A stretch of 64,000 bases of DNA. Source: Gp6-AA40 sp032156805. Its GTDB lineage: Bacteria > Acidobacteriota > Vicinamibacteria > Vicinamibacterales > UBA2999. This document shows positions 24,681 to 32,473 of the stretch, one piece after another (the first letter of the stretch is position 1; the number at the start of each line of letters is the position of its first letter). The stretch is from positions 8,222 through 72,221 of the forward strand of contig JALDXQ010000009.1 of NCBI GenBank assembly GCA_032156805.1, given 5' to 3'. The position numbers and the translations under genes were made by a program. A model generated the notes under the pieces. The model worked only from the letters and a program-made list of their open reading frames with translations. It was not told the origin of the DNA and made no database searches.

Positions 24681-24949
24681 TGCCGGGCACCAGACAATTC
24701 GTTGAGTGCCGGCGTGTCAGAGCGAAGCTCTGTCACGAGCGAGATGTTCGTGGTCGTCATACCGAGCAGAAGACGACGCCCTTCGACCGACACGATGACC
24801 AGCGAGCGCCGCTCGCCCAGCGGGATGGCGGTTTCGACCTGGACCGGCTTGCCAGTGGCCGCCAGGCGTGCGAGCGGACTGCGCCGCACGAGCCACGCGA
24901 GCGTGGCCACCAATGCGAGCACGATCAGCGTCGCAAGGAAAGCGTTCAC
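24677..24949 (-). CDS. fliO: Flagellar export accessory protein FliO
   Basis: Small membrane protein that helps FliP assemble. GTG at 24949 (GTGA overlap with the fliN stop) gives 90 residues: one membrane segment (AFLATLIVLALVATLAWLV) and a cytosolic part with IPLGERRSLVIVSVEGRRLL and LLGMTTTNISLV, matching the FliO consensus. The frame is open upstream to 25171, but that part is inside fliN. Confidence 0.9.
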   Translation of the reverse strand: MNAFLATLIVLALVATLAWLVRRSPLARLAATGKPVQVETAIPLGERRSLVIVSVEGRRLLLGMTTTNISLVTELRSDTPALNELSGARQ

Positions 24950-25233
24950 ACCGCGGTCTCCGCGCTGGGCGGCGCGACGATCTCGGTGAGTCGCACGGCG
25001 GTGCTGTCGTCGATGATGACGACTTCGCCGTTGGCGACGGGCACACCGTTGATCACGACCTGCATGTCGCTGCCGGCCGACTGATCGAGGCGGATGACGC
25101 TGTGCCGCTTCATGTACAGGCAGTCGCGCACCGAGATGGTGGCCGTCCCAAGCCAGACGTCGACGCTGCACGTCACGTCACTGAGTGGCTGCAGTTCGGC
25201 GTTACTGAACAACGAATTCGACGAAGAGGACAT
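24946..25233 (-). CDS. fliN: Flagellar motor switch protein FliN
   Basis: C-ring subunit. The 95-residue protein is essentially one SpoA domain: LQPLSDVTCSVDVWLGTATI, VRDCLYMKRHSVIRLDQSAG and VVINGVPVANGEVVIIDDST. It sits between fliL and fliO, the normal place for fliN. A second, larger FliN-domain protein is encoded at 15487-16314. It overlaps the fliL end by 32 bases. Confidence 0.94.
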   Translation of the reverse strand: MSSSSNSLFSNAELQPLSDVTCSVDVWLGTATISVRDCLYMKRHSVIRLDQSAGSDMQVVINGVPVANGEVVIIDDSTAVRLTEIVAPPSAETAV

Positions 25234-25696
25234 CGGTTACCTTCAATTCCTCGCCGGCGGTTTCAGTCGCACGCTCGGCAATGGCTTTCTTGAGTTCGTC
25301 CTTGCCCTCCGGCGTGACCAGCGGCGCCGCGTACTGCAGCGAGAGCAATTCCAGAATGGCGGAGCGAAGACGGGCGCCGACGACGGCGTTTTCCTTCAGC
25401 TCGGTGGCCTGGTGCTCATCCCACGTGAGCAACTTCATATGGAGGCGCAGGAACCGGTTGCCGCTTTCGTCGGCAAGGTTGACGATGAACGGGTCCATGT
25501 CGAAGACGCCGGGCGTCGGTGGCGGCTCCGGCTCGGCCTCGGCCGCTTCGGCGCCACGGTGCGTGTACATCCAGTACCCACCGGCGCCTCCACCTGCCAG
25601 CAACGTGAATAGAACGGCGAGGATGAGAACGAGCTTCGATTTCTTCTTCGGCTTGGCCGCGGCGTCCTGCTTATCTGCCTTCTCGGGTTCTGACAT
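25202..25696 (-). CDS. fliL: Flagellar basal body-associated protein FliL
   Basis: Inner-membrane protein near the stator that affects torque. The 164-residue product has a Lys-rich cytosolic N-terminus (about 1-22), one membrane segment (LVLILAVLFTLLAGGGAGGY), an acidic Pro linker, and a periplasmic domain with DMDPFIVNLADESGNRFLRL and the C-terminal VTDVLFVEFVVQ. It is the first gene after a 234-bp gap and follows a likely sigma-54 promoter. Confidence 0.93.
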   Translation of the reverse strand: MSEPEKADKQDAAAKPKKKSKLVLILAVLFTLLAGGGAGGYWMYTHRGAEAAEAEPEPPPTPGVFDMDPFIVNLADESGNRFLRLHMKLLTWDEHQATELKENAVVGARLRSAILELLSLQYAAPLVTPEGKDELKKAIAERATETAGEELKVTDVLFVEFVVQ

Positions 25697-25722
25697 GATC
25701 GCTTTCCGTCCTGATGACGGCT

Positions 25723-25740
25723 GAGCAAGCCAAGTACCGC
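25723..25740 (-). promoter_or_regulatory. Candidate sigma-54 promoter upstream of fliL
   Basis: Read on the minus strand the sequence is CGGTACTTGGCTTGCTC. GG (25738-25737) and GC (25726-25725) are separated by exactly ten bases, with TTGCT at -12 and GGTAC at -24 against the consensus TGGCAC-N5-TTGCW. The predicted start near 25713 leaves about 17 bases before the fliL ATG, with AGGACGGA as ribosome site. It would drive fliL-fliN-fliO and the export genes below. Confidence 0.68.
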
Positions 25741-25843
25741 GATTGGAAGGCGATAACCGTCGAAAACAGGCGAAATTTCGTGAGTTATGAGGACGCAGCG
25801 CCGACCGACTGTCGGGCCGCCGTCACTCTTCGAGTGGCCAAGT

Positions 25844-25925
25844 CAACTCCCAACCTCCAACCTCCAATTCCCAATGGGCGAGGCGCGGGGACGTTTGGGA
25901 GTTGGGAGCTGGAATTTGGGAGTTG
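25844..25925. repeat. Long imperfect palindrome, CAACTCCCAA / TTGGGAGTTG family
   Basis: The left arm (25844-25874) repeats CAACTCCCAA, CCTCCAA and CCAATTCCCAA. The right arm (25895-25925) is TTGGGAGTTGGGAGCTGGAA then TTTGGGAGTTG. It fills the space just after the fliK stop, upstream of the fliL promoter. Related elements lie at 3266, 52365 and 61983. Confidence 0.8.
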
Positions 25926-25930
25926 AGTCG

Positions 25931-27343
25931 TTACACCACGACTTCGAAGACGGGTTGGTCGCCCTGTGGCCCGCGTTGCGGCTGACGTTTTCGTGGAGAG
26001 CGTTCCCGGGGATCTTCGTGCGACGCCTGCCGCTGACCATCGGGTTCCACGTCGAAACGATCGAGCCGGAGCCCATGCTCGGCAAGCGCACTGCGTAGTG
26101 TGTCTTGCTGCGATTCGAGCCACTGGCGCACGGCCGGCATGTCGGCCTGCACGTTCGCCTTGATCCCACCGTTCTCGACACGCAGCGAAATCGCCACCGA
26201 ACCCAGGTGCTCGGGCTTCAGCTTCAGCACGGCCTCGCCGATGCCATCACGGAACTGCAGCCGCAATGACTGGACGATCTGCATCGCCACGTCCTGCTCA
26301 CGAGGAGCAACGGGACCGCCCGATAAGAGACTCGTCTCCGACGAGGCGATCACACCTGCCACGCGTGAATCATGGTGTGCCGGCGCAACGACGCTGAACG
26401 CGGAAGTCGTGGGAGACTGAGCGCCCGCATGAGCCACTTGCGGCAACTGCTCGCGCAGCCAGTCACCGAATGACGGCTGATGGTCCGCACCCTGATCGAA
26501 CGACTGACCATGTTCACCGGATGCCACCGCGGCGCGATGCGGCGCGGATCCATCCGCCGCACGCTCGAGCGCGCGCGCCAGACGTGCGGCCACACCCTTG
26601 TGATTCGCGGTTGGTTCGACCGGTGTGTCATTCGCCCCCGATGTGCCATTCGAGGCATCGCCCTCAGCCGCAGTGCCCTGCACATCGGCAGTCGCAATCG
26701 CCTGAGCCGCCGTCGCCGCCTGGGTTGCGACCGACGCTTCCGGGGTCTCGGGCATCGGCACCGCGGTGCCTGTCTCCTTCACTGTCTCGGTCGTGACTGG
26801 GCCGTTCGCCAGCGGCGCAATGTTCTCGATCTCAGATGCTGACTCGATCGCCGCGATATCGGCGTTCGCGGCCGGCATCGATTCCATCGCGACGCCGGCT
26901 GCGCTGTTCGTCACGCCGGCTGCGGATGCGATCTGAGGAGCAGTCGCCGTTGGATCGACCAGCGATGCGTGCGCTTTCGGCGATTCGCTCAGGCCATCGA
27001 ACGACTCCGCGACGGGCGTCGCCACAGCGACTACTCCATCACTGGCGTCGATCGACGTGCCTTCCTCTTCCGACTCGACGTTGGTTGCGCCCGCCAACTG
27101 TCCCTCGGTCACCTCCTGCACCGGGATGACCGGAATGAAGGGTACGAGCACAGGGGCGGTGAGCCACTCGTCGACTGAGTCGTCGTCCGCGTCCTCGTCC
27201 ACAGGCGATTCGGTCGAATCGTCGGCGACAGCGTCGAGCAGTTCCGCGAACGATCCGGAACCCGTCGCCTCTTCCGATGTCGCGTTGGCTGGGTCAGCGG
27301 TCGGCGCCGCATTGGGCGCCGAGCTCACTATTTCGATCTGCAT
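25931..27343 (-). CDS. fliK: Hook-length control protein FliK
   Basis: Measures the hook and triggers the FlhB substrate switch. The 470-residue protein has a long, low-complexity acidic and Ala/Thr-rich N-terminal part (about 1-330), which is typical, and the conserved C-terminal Flg_hook domain (about 365-440): VQSLRLQFRDGIGEAVLKLK, PEHLGSVAISLRVENGGIKA, RQWLESQQDTLRSALAEHGL. The basic tail ends RGPQGDQPVFEVVV. It lies between flgE and fliL, separated on both sides by repeat-containing gaps. Confidence 0.92.
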   Translation of the reverse strand: MQIEIVSSAPNAAPTADPANATSEEATGSGSFAELLDAVADDSTESPVDEDADDDSVDEWLTAPVLVPFIPVIPVQEVTEGQLAGATNVESEEEGTSIDASDGVVAVATPVAESFDGLSESPKAHASLVDPTATAPQIASAAGVTNSAAGVAMESMPAANADIAAIESASEIENIAPLANGPVTTETVKETGTAVPMPETPEASVATQAATAAQAIATADVQGTAAEGDASNGTSGANDTPVEPTANHKGVAARLARALERAADGSAPHRAAVASGEHGQSFDQGADHQPSFGDWLREQLPQVAHAGAQSPTTSAFSVVAPAHHDSRVAGVIASSETSLLSGGPVAPREQDVAMQIVQSLRLQFRDGIGEAVLKLKPEHLGSVAISLRVENGGIKANVQADMPAVRQWLESQQDTLRSALAEHGLRLDRFDVEPDGQRQASHEDPRERSPRKRQPQRGPQGDQPVFEVVV

Positions 27344-27387
27344 GATCGTTTTGATAATCCGTTACGTGGGCCGGTCCCTGTTCTTTG

Positions 27388-27446
27388 CCCTTCGACGATG
27401 CTCAGGGCACCCGGCGATCAGGCGGGTCTATACAGCAAGACCCGCC
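27388..27446. repeat. Compound repeat after flgE: CCCTTCGAC...GCTCAGGG plus GGCGGGTCT hairpin
   Basis: CCCTTCGACGATGCTCAGGG (27388-27407) is followed by a 9-bp stem GGCGGGTCT (27421-27429) / AGACCCGCC (27438-27446) with an 8-base loop. It lies in the 117-bp gap between the flgE stop and fliK. The first part matches the element at 13476 and the hairpin matches the one inside flgJ. It could attenuate transcription between flgE and fliK, although no T-run follows. Confidence 0.75.
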
Positions 27447-27460
27447 CCTGCTACCGTGCG

Positions 27461-28753
27461 TTATCTCTTCAGATTCAACGTATCCATCAGCAGCTCGTCG
27501 GAGACGGTGATCGTCTTCGAGTTCGCCTGGTAGCCGCGCTGCGCGAGAATCATCTGCGTGAACTCCTGCGCGATGTCGACGTTGGACTGCTCGAGCGCCG
27601 AACCGATCAGCGTGCCGCGTCCGCCGGTGCCGGCAACGCCAACGTTCGGGATACCCGCTGCCTGGCTCTCGCCGTAACGATTCGAGCCGAGCTTCACGAG
27701 ACCCTTCGGATTGTTGAAGCTCGCGAGCGAAAGCTGACCCACGGCCACGGTCTGACCCGCGCCGAAGGTGGCGACGATCGAGCCGTCCGCGGTGATCGCA
27801 ATGCTGTCGATCATGCCGGCGGCGGCGCCGTTCTGGCTCTTCGATGACGTCGCTGACGGAGACGCGTAGCCAGTCAGTGACACGACGCCGTTCGGATCGA
27901 CGAGATCCCAGCTGATCGTGCTGGCCGCGGCACCGGTGGTCCATGCCGGAGTGGTGAACGACACGTCGGCGATAGTCGGCGCCGTGCCGCCGCCCGTTGA
28001 CGGTGCGGTGGGCGTGATTGAGGCAATCTGGCCCTGGCCATCGAAGGCCACCGCTCCGGCGGCGAGCACGAACGGAGTGCCGGCAGTTCCGCCGGTGACT
28101 TCTCCGCCGTCGACCGTGACCTGGTAGCTCCAGCCGGTCGCTGTCCGCGTGTATTCAACCGTCGTGACGTGCGATGCACCGACCGAGTCATAGATCTGCA
28201 CGGGCGTGTTGAACGTCGTGCCTACGACGGCATCGACGTCGAGATTGCTGAGCGTGCGAAACGCCGTCGTCGCCACCGGTTCACGCAGAACGCCGGGCGG
28301 CACGACGATGTCGGTCGGCTGGCTCGTCGTGATGATCTCTCCCGTCACCGGATCGGTGGCGGTATAACCCTGCACCCGGAATCCATCGGGCGTAACCAGT
28401 GCACCTTCGCTGTTCAGGCTGAAGTTGCCGGCGCGGGTGTAGGAGAGGCCGTTGTCGCCGCGCACGACGAAAAAGCCGTTCCCCTGGATTGCCACGTTGG
28501 TGGCTTCACGGGTGTTCTCGATCGCCCCCTGGCTGAAGACCGGCGAAATCGATCCAGTCACCACGCCAAGTCCGACCTGCATCGGGTTGGAGCTCGATCC
28601 ACCGACGGTCTGGCTGACCAGATCCATGAACGTCACCGCGCTCGACTTGAAGCCGATCGTGTTGATGTTCGCCAGGTTGTTTCCGATCACCGCCAGGTAT
28701 TGCCCATTCGCGTTGAGGCCGGACAACCCGGCTGAAAATGAACCGACAGCCAT
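27461..28753 (-). CDS. flgE: Flagellar hook protein FlgE
   Basis: Hook subunit, 430 residues. N-terminal D0: GSFSAGLSGLNANGQYLAVI and GNNLANINTIGFKSSAVTFM. Conserved AIQGNGFFVVRGDNGLSYTR (D1) and the C-terminal LEQSNVDIAQEFTQMILAQR, then GYQANSKTITVSDELL. The central part (about 150-330) is Thr/Val/Gly-rich and variable, as usual. ATG at 28753 overlaps the flgD stop. Confidence 0.96.
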   Translation of the reverse strand: MAVGSFSAGLSGLNANGQYLAVIGNNLANINTIGFKSSAVTFMDLVSQTVGGSSSNPMQVGLGVVTGSISPVFSQGAIENTREATNVAIQGNGFFVVRGDNGLSYTRAGNFSLNSEGALVTPDGFRVQGYTATDPVTGEIITTSQPTDIVVPPGVLREPVATTAFRTLSNLDVDAVVGTTFNTPVQIYDSVGASHVTTVEYTRTATGWSYQVTVDGGEVTGGTAGTPFVLAAGAVAFDGQGQIASITPTAPSTGGGTAPTIADVSFTTPAWTTGAAASTISWDLVDPNGVVSLTGYASPSATSSKSQNGAAAGMIDSIAITADGSIVATFGAGQTVAVGQLSLASFNNPKGLVKLGSNRYGESQAAGIPNVGVAGTGGRGTLIGSALEQSNVDIAQEFTQMILAQRGYQANSKTITVSDELLMDTLNLKR

Positions 28754-29019
28754 TACTTGCTCCCTTCAGTGGATGGAGGCACGCCGAGTGCCGTACCGAT
28801 TGCGTCGAGCGTCAGCTGGATCTGCGTCAACTGCTCGAGAGAGCTGAACTGCGCCAGCTGCGCGATCATTTCGCTGTTGTCCTGCGGTGCGGTCGGATCC
28901 TGATGCGCCAGCTGCGTCGTCAACAGCCGGAGAAATGCGTCGCGCCCCATCTGATCCGTCCGTTTCGGGATCTCGGTGGCGGAATTGGTGCCGCCCGGGC
29001 CGGAAGTTTGCGAAATCAA
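28753..29019 (-). CDS. flgD: Hook-capping protein FlgD, minimal form
   Basis: Scaffold for hook assembly. Only 88 residues, against about 140-230 in most species: it keeps the conserved N-terminal hook-capping region (DAFLRLLTTQLAHQDPTAPQ, DNSEMIAQLAQFSSLEQLTQ) and stops about 15 residues after it. The Tudor-like and Ig-like C-terminal domains of larger FlgD proteins are missing. There is no sign of a frameshift: the stop overlaps the flgE start cleanly and the downstream gene is intact. Confidence 0.9.
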   Translation of the reverse strand: MISQTSGPGGTNSATEIPKRTDQMGRDAFLRLLTTQLAHQDPTAPQDNSEMIAQLAQFSSLEQLTQIQLTLDAIGTALGVPPSTEGSK

Positions 29020-29486
29020 GTTCTGCTCCTTTGCGCCGATTCCCGAAGTGCCGCAACATGGCGCAATGTCGCGAGCACATCAAGCTGCTTCTGTTCTTCG
29101 GCTGCGCTCGCGCGTTCCCACGCGGTGCGCGCCTTGTAGCGAAAGCGCTCGAGCGCCTCCAGCCGTTGACGGGCCTTGTGTGCCGCTGATGACGCGCGTT
29201 CAACGTCGCGCTCTCGTGCGATGACGTCGGTCGCGCACACGACCCGTTCGTGCTCGAGGCGAAGAATCCAAGACTGATGCCACTGCCAGCGCGCCGTATC
29301 GATCGATCCGCGCATCTCGCGTCTACTCTGCTCACGCGCTGCGATGATGCGCGCGTCGGCCTCGGTTCGGAGCTCCTCGGCAGCGCGCAGATCAAGCGAG
29401 GCACGTGCAAGGACGCGCCGCGTTTCGTCGTATTCGCGCTGGCGCAGATCGACCGCCGCCTGCGCACGAAAGCGAAATGGCTTCAC
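29016..29486 (-). CDS. fliJ: Flagellar export protein FliJ (putative)
   Basis: Coiled-coil export component that links the FliI ATPase to FlhA. The 156-residue protein is almost wholly helical and rich in Arg, Glu and Ala (for example FRAQAAVDLRQREYDETRRV at the start, the usual FliJ opening). GTG start at 29486, one base after the fliI stop; the end overlaps flgD by four bases. The call rests on helical pattern plus the conserved fliI-fliJ order. Confidence 0.87.
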   Translation of the reverse strand: MKPFRFRAQAAVDLRQREYDETRRVLARASLDLRAAEELRTEADARIIAAREQSRREMRGSIDTARWQWHQSWILRLEHERVVCATDVIARERDVERASSAAHKARQRLEALERFRYKARTAWERASAAEEQKQLDVLATLRHVAALRESAQRSRT

Positions 29487-29487
29487 G

Positions 29488-30819
29488 TCAGAGAGCCTCC
29501 AGCGAGGTGACAGCGTCGGTGAAGCTGCAGAGACTGCCGGCCTCCTGACACAGGAACGCTTCGATCAGCTCGCGCTTGGCGCGTGCTTCGTCGATGCGCG
29601 GGTTGCTGCCGGCGACATACGCGCCAACGCTGACCAGATCTTCACTGTCGCGGATGGCCGCCATCCATTCGCGCACCTGGCCGGCCTTGCGGCGATGCGC
29701 CACTTCCGTCACGTCAGGCATCGTTCGACTGACGCTTTGCAGCACGTCGATCGGCGGGTAGTGGTGTCGAGAGGCCAGATCCCTGGACAGGACGACGTGT
29801 CCGTCGAGAATCGAGCGCACGGCATCGGCCACCGGCTCGTTGTGATCGTCGCCATCGACGAGCACCGTGTACATCCCCGTGATGCTGCCGCGCCCACGGA
29901 CCGCTCCCGCGCGTTCGAGCAGCGCCGGGAGCAATGCGAATACTGAAGGTGTGTAGCCCTTGGTCGTGGGCGGTTCCCCGGCGGCCAGTCCGACCTCGCG
30001 CTGCGACATGGCGAACCGGGTCACCGAGTCCATCAGCAACAACACGTTCTTGCCCTGATCGCGGAAGTACTCGGCAATCGAGGTGGCCGCGTAGGCCGCA
30101 CGCATGCGCAGGAGCGGCGGGTTGTCGGAGGTGGACACGACGACCACGGCCTTGCGCATCCCGTCGGGCCCGAGATCGTGATCGATGAAGCTGCGAACCT
30201 CGCGGCCACGTTCACCAACCAGGGCGAGGACGATCACATCCGCGGCGGTGCCGCGCGTGATCATGCCGAGCAGCGTGCTCTTGCCAACGCCGCTGCCGCC
30301 AAAGAGACCGATGCGCTGGCCACGTCCACATGTCAGCATGGCGTCGAGAGCCCGGACGCCCGTGCCAAGTGGCGCAACCACGGGATCGCGATCCATCGGG
30401 TTGAGCGGTGCCGGAAACAGTGGGTAGCGAGTGTCGGTTCTGAGTGGGAGGCCATCGAGCGGTCTGCCGAGCGCGTCGACGACGCGACCAAGCAGCCCGG
30501 GACCAACACCCACGGACACCGCGCCGGCGCGCGCGATGATGCGGTCGCCCGGACGTACACCCGCGGTGTCGCCAAGCGGCACCGTGAGCAGCGTCCCTTC
30601 ACGGAATCCAACAACCTGTACCGGCAGCGGTGGCGCACCTGCGGAACCGCTGACTTCACAGATCTCACCGACGCTGGCGCGTGGTCCGGCCGATTCGATG
30701 AGGAGTCCAACGGTTCGAATGACATGCCCCGCAGGCGGGGTCGTGTCGATCTGATCGACTCGTGCGATATAGTGCGCGAGCGAAAACCCCGCCGTCAGCG
30801 TCGCTGGTTCGGGGGTCAT
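29488..30819 (-). CDS. fliI: Flagellum-specific ATPase FliI
   Basis: Hexameric ATPase of the export apparatus. The 443-residue protein has the Walker A GLFGGSGVGKSTLLGMITRG, the Walker B region NVLLLMDSVTRFAMSQREVG, and the signatures PPTTKGYTPSVFALLPALLE and ILDGHVVLSRDLASRHHYPP of the FliI/F1-beta family. Start ATG at 30819 in an ATGA overlap with fliH. Confidence 0.97.
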   Translation of the reverse strand: MTPEPATLTAGFSLAHYIARVDQIDTTPPAGHVIRTVGLLIESAGPRASVGEICEVSGSAGAPPLPVQVVGFREGTLLTVPLGDTAGVRPGDRIIARAGAVSVGVGPGLLGRVVDALGRPLDGLPLRTDTRYPLFPAPLNPMDRDPVVAPLGTGVRALDAMLTCGRGQRIGLFGGSGVGKSTLLGMITRGTAADVIVLALVGERGREVRSFIDHDLGPDGMRKAVVVVSTSDNPPLLRMRAAYAATSIAEYFRDQGKNVLLLMDSVTRFAMSQREVGLAAGEPPTTKGYTPSVFALLPALLERAGAVRGRGSITGMYTVLVDGDDHNEPVADAVRSILDGHVVLSRDLASRHHYPPIDVLQSVSRTMPDVTEVAHRRKAGQVREWMAAIRDSEDLVSVGAYVAGSNPRIDEARAKRELIEAFLCQEAGSLCSFTDAVTSLEAL

Positions 30820-31466
30820 GCGGCCTCGCCCAGGAGCGATCGGGCAATCTCGTGGATCTGAGCGTCAACGCCCGCATCCATCGCGCCAAACTCCGATTCC
30901 ACCCGACAGCCGCCGCGGCCGACGCGCGCATCGGCGACGACCGTGACGTGTGTACCGGTCCACTGCGCCGAGCGCGCTGCCGCCGTCGCTTCAAAGTCCT
31001 GAGGGCTGAGTCGAACCGTGACCTGCGCGCTATCGCCCAGGCGGCCGAGGGCGACACGTGCCATGGCAATGAGCAGGTCCTGGTCGATCGAGACTTCCCG
31101 GTGCACGATGCGGCGCGCGATCGCCAGCGCCAGCTGCACCATCTGACCTTCGGTCTGATGGATCATCTGCTCGCGGAGGGTCGTGAGCTCCTCGAGCGTC
31201 TCGGTGAGCCGACGGAGCATCGCTTCGCCGCGCTGAGCGGCCGCCTCTCCGCCGGCGCGTTCCCCCTGGGCGAACCCCTTGGAGAAGGCGTCTCGTTCGA
31301 GTGCGGCCAGGCGGGCCTCGAGCGCCGCGCGCTCCTCGTCACCGGTCCTGGCCGGTGGCGCACCGGCTGCCGACGGCTTGGATGCCAGCGGTTCGGTCGT
31401 CGGTGCGCCCGTCCACGAAAATGGGTGGGCACCCGCCGCGTCGATCCGGCGCGCCCTAGACGACAT
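30816..31466 (-). CDS. fliH: Flagellar assembly protein FliH
   Basis: Regulator and stator-like partner of FliI. The ATG at 31466 gives 216 residues and an 11-base overlap with fliG; an upstream ATG at 31496 would overlap fliG further. The N-terminal third is disordered and Ala/Pro-rich, then comes a coiled coil (LEARLAALERDAFSKGFAQG, ERAGGEAAAQRGEAMLRRL) and the C-terminal domain with ALAIARRIVHREVSIDQDLL and VRLSPQDFEA, as in FliH and V-ATPase E subunits. Confidence 0.92.
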   Translation of the reverse strand: MSSRARRIDAAGAHPFSWTGAPTTEPLASKPSAAGAPPARTGDEERAALEARLAALERDAFSKGFAQGERAGGEAAAQRGEAMLRRLTETLEELTTLREQMIHQTEGQMVQLALAIARRIVHREVSIDQDLLIAMARVALGRLGDSAQVTVRLSPQDFEATAAARSAQWTGTHVTVVADARVGRGGCRVESEFGAMDAGVDAQIHEIARSLLGEAA

Positions 31467-32472
31467 AAGCTTCGCCGGCTGCGGCGCCGGTGGCAATCAC
31501 GCCTTCTTCCTCGAGCTTTCGAGCGATAGCCACAACGTCCTGCTGCGCCTTTTCGACGTCGCGCAACCGAACGGCCCCGAGCACGTCCATCTCTTCCCTG
31601 AGCATCTCGGCCGCGCGCTTCGACATGTTGTTGAAGAAGCGCAGGCGGATTTCCTCGCTCGCGCCCTTGAGCGCCACCGTAAGCGCCTTCTTGTCCGCGC
31701 GCTGGACGATCTCGCGCATGCCGTTGTCGTCGACGTGCACCAGGTCGTCGAAGACGAACATCAGGTTGCGAATCGATACGGCAAGCTCGGGACGCTTGGC
31801 CTCGATGGCTTCGAGCACGGGACCACTGACGTTGCGCTCGAGCCGGTTGAAGAGTTCGGCAACCGCGCGCACACCACCGTGCTGCTCACGCGTCACCCCA
31901 CCGAGCGACTTGAGTCGAGTCTCGATCACGCTCGAGATGCGCGAGATGACGTCCGGTGAGATGTCCTCCAGGCTCGCCATGCGCGACAGCACATCGACGC
32001 GCAATGCGTCGGGCAACAGCGTCACGAGCTGGGCGGCGTTGCTCGGATTCAGGTGCGCGAGGATCAACGCGATCGTCTGCGGGTGCTCGCCCAGGATGAA
32101 CTTCGAGAGCTGCTGCGGATCGGCTTTCTCGAGCGACGTGAAGCCGGCTGTGGACTGGAAAGAGCGCAGGACGCGGTCCATGATCTTGCGCGCGCTCTCG
32201 GCCCCCAGCGTTCGGTTGAGGACCCGTCGTGCGTAGTCGATGTCGCCGCGGGTGACGTACTCGGCGGCAATGGAGGTCTGGTGAAACTCCTCGAGGACCT
32301 TCTCGCCGAGCTGCGTCGGCACCGGGCCGAGCGCCGCCATCTCTTTCGACAGCCCCTCGATCTCGTCCTCTGAGAGGTGCTTGAACACCTCCGAGGACAG
32401 CTCTTCGCCGACGAGCAGCATCAGGATCGCGGCTTTTCTGATGCCGGGAACGACCTGGTGAACAATCGCCAT
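31456..32472 (-). CDS. fliG: Flagellar motor switch protein FliG
   Basis: C-ring subunit that contacts the stator. The 338-residue protein has the N-terminal GIRKAAILMLLVGEELSSEV, the middle-domain EHPQTIALILAHLNPSNAAQ, and the torque-generating C-terminal domain with LMFVFDDLVHVDDNGMREIV and EEIRLRFFNNMSKRAAEMLR, keeping the charged helix that faces MotA. It lies 1 bp after fliF. Confidence 0.97.
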   Translation of the reverse strand: MAIVHQVVPGIRKAAILMLLVGEELSSEVFKHLSEDEIEGLSKEMAALGPVPTQLGEKVLEEFHQTSIAAEYVTRGDIDYARRVLNRTLGAESARKIMDRVLRSFQSTAGFTSLEKADPQQLSKFILGEHPQTIALILAHLNPSNAAQLVTLLPDALRVDVLSRMASLEDISPDVISRISSVIETRLKSLGGVTREQHGGVRAVAELFNRLERNVSGPVLEAIEAKRPELAVSIRNLMFVFDDLVHVDDNGMREIVQRADKKALTVALKGASEEIRLRFFNNMSKRAAEMLREEMDVLGAVRLRDVEKAQQDVVAIARKLEEEGVIATGAAAGEAYVV

Positions 32473-32473
32473 C

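Noticed and set aside
27433..27450. Sigma-54-like GG-N10-GC pattern upstream of fliK on the minus strand
   Set aside because: The match is made by one arm of the GGCGGGTCT hairpin repeat and lacks CAC at -24; the same hairpin inside flgJ shows it is repeat-derived.
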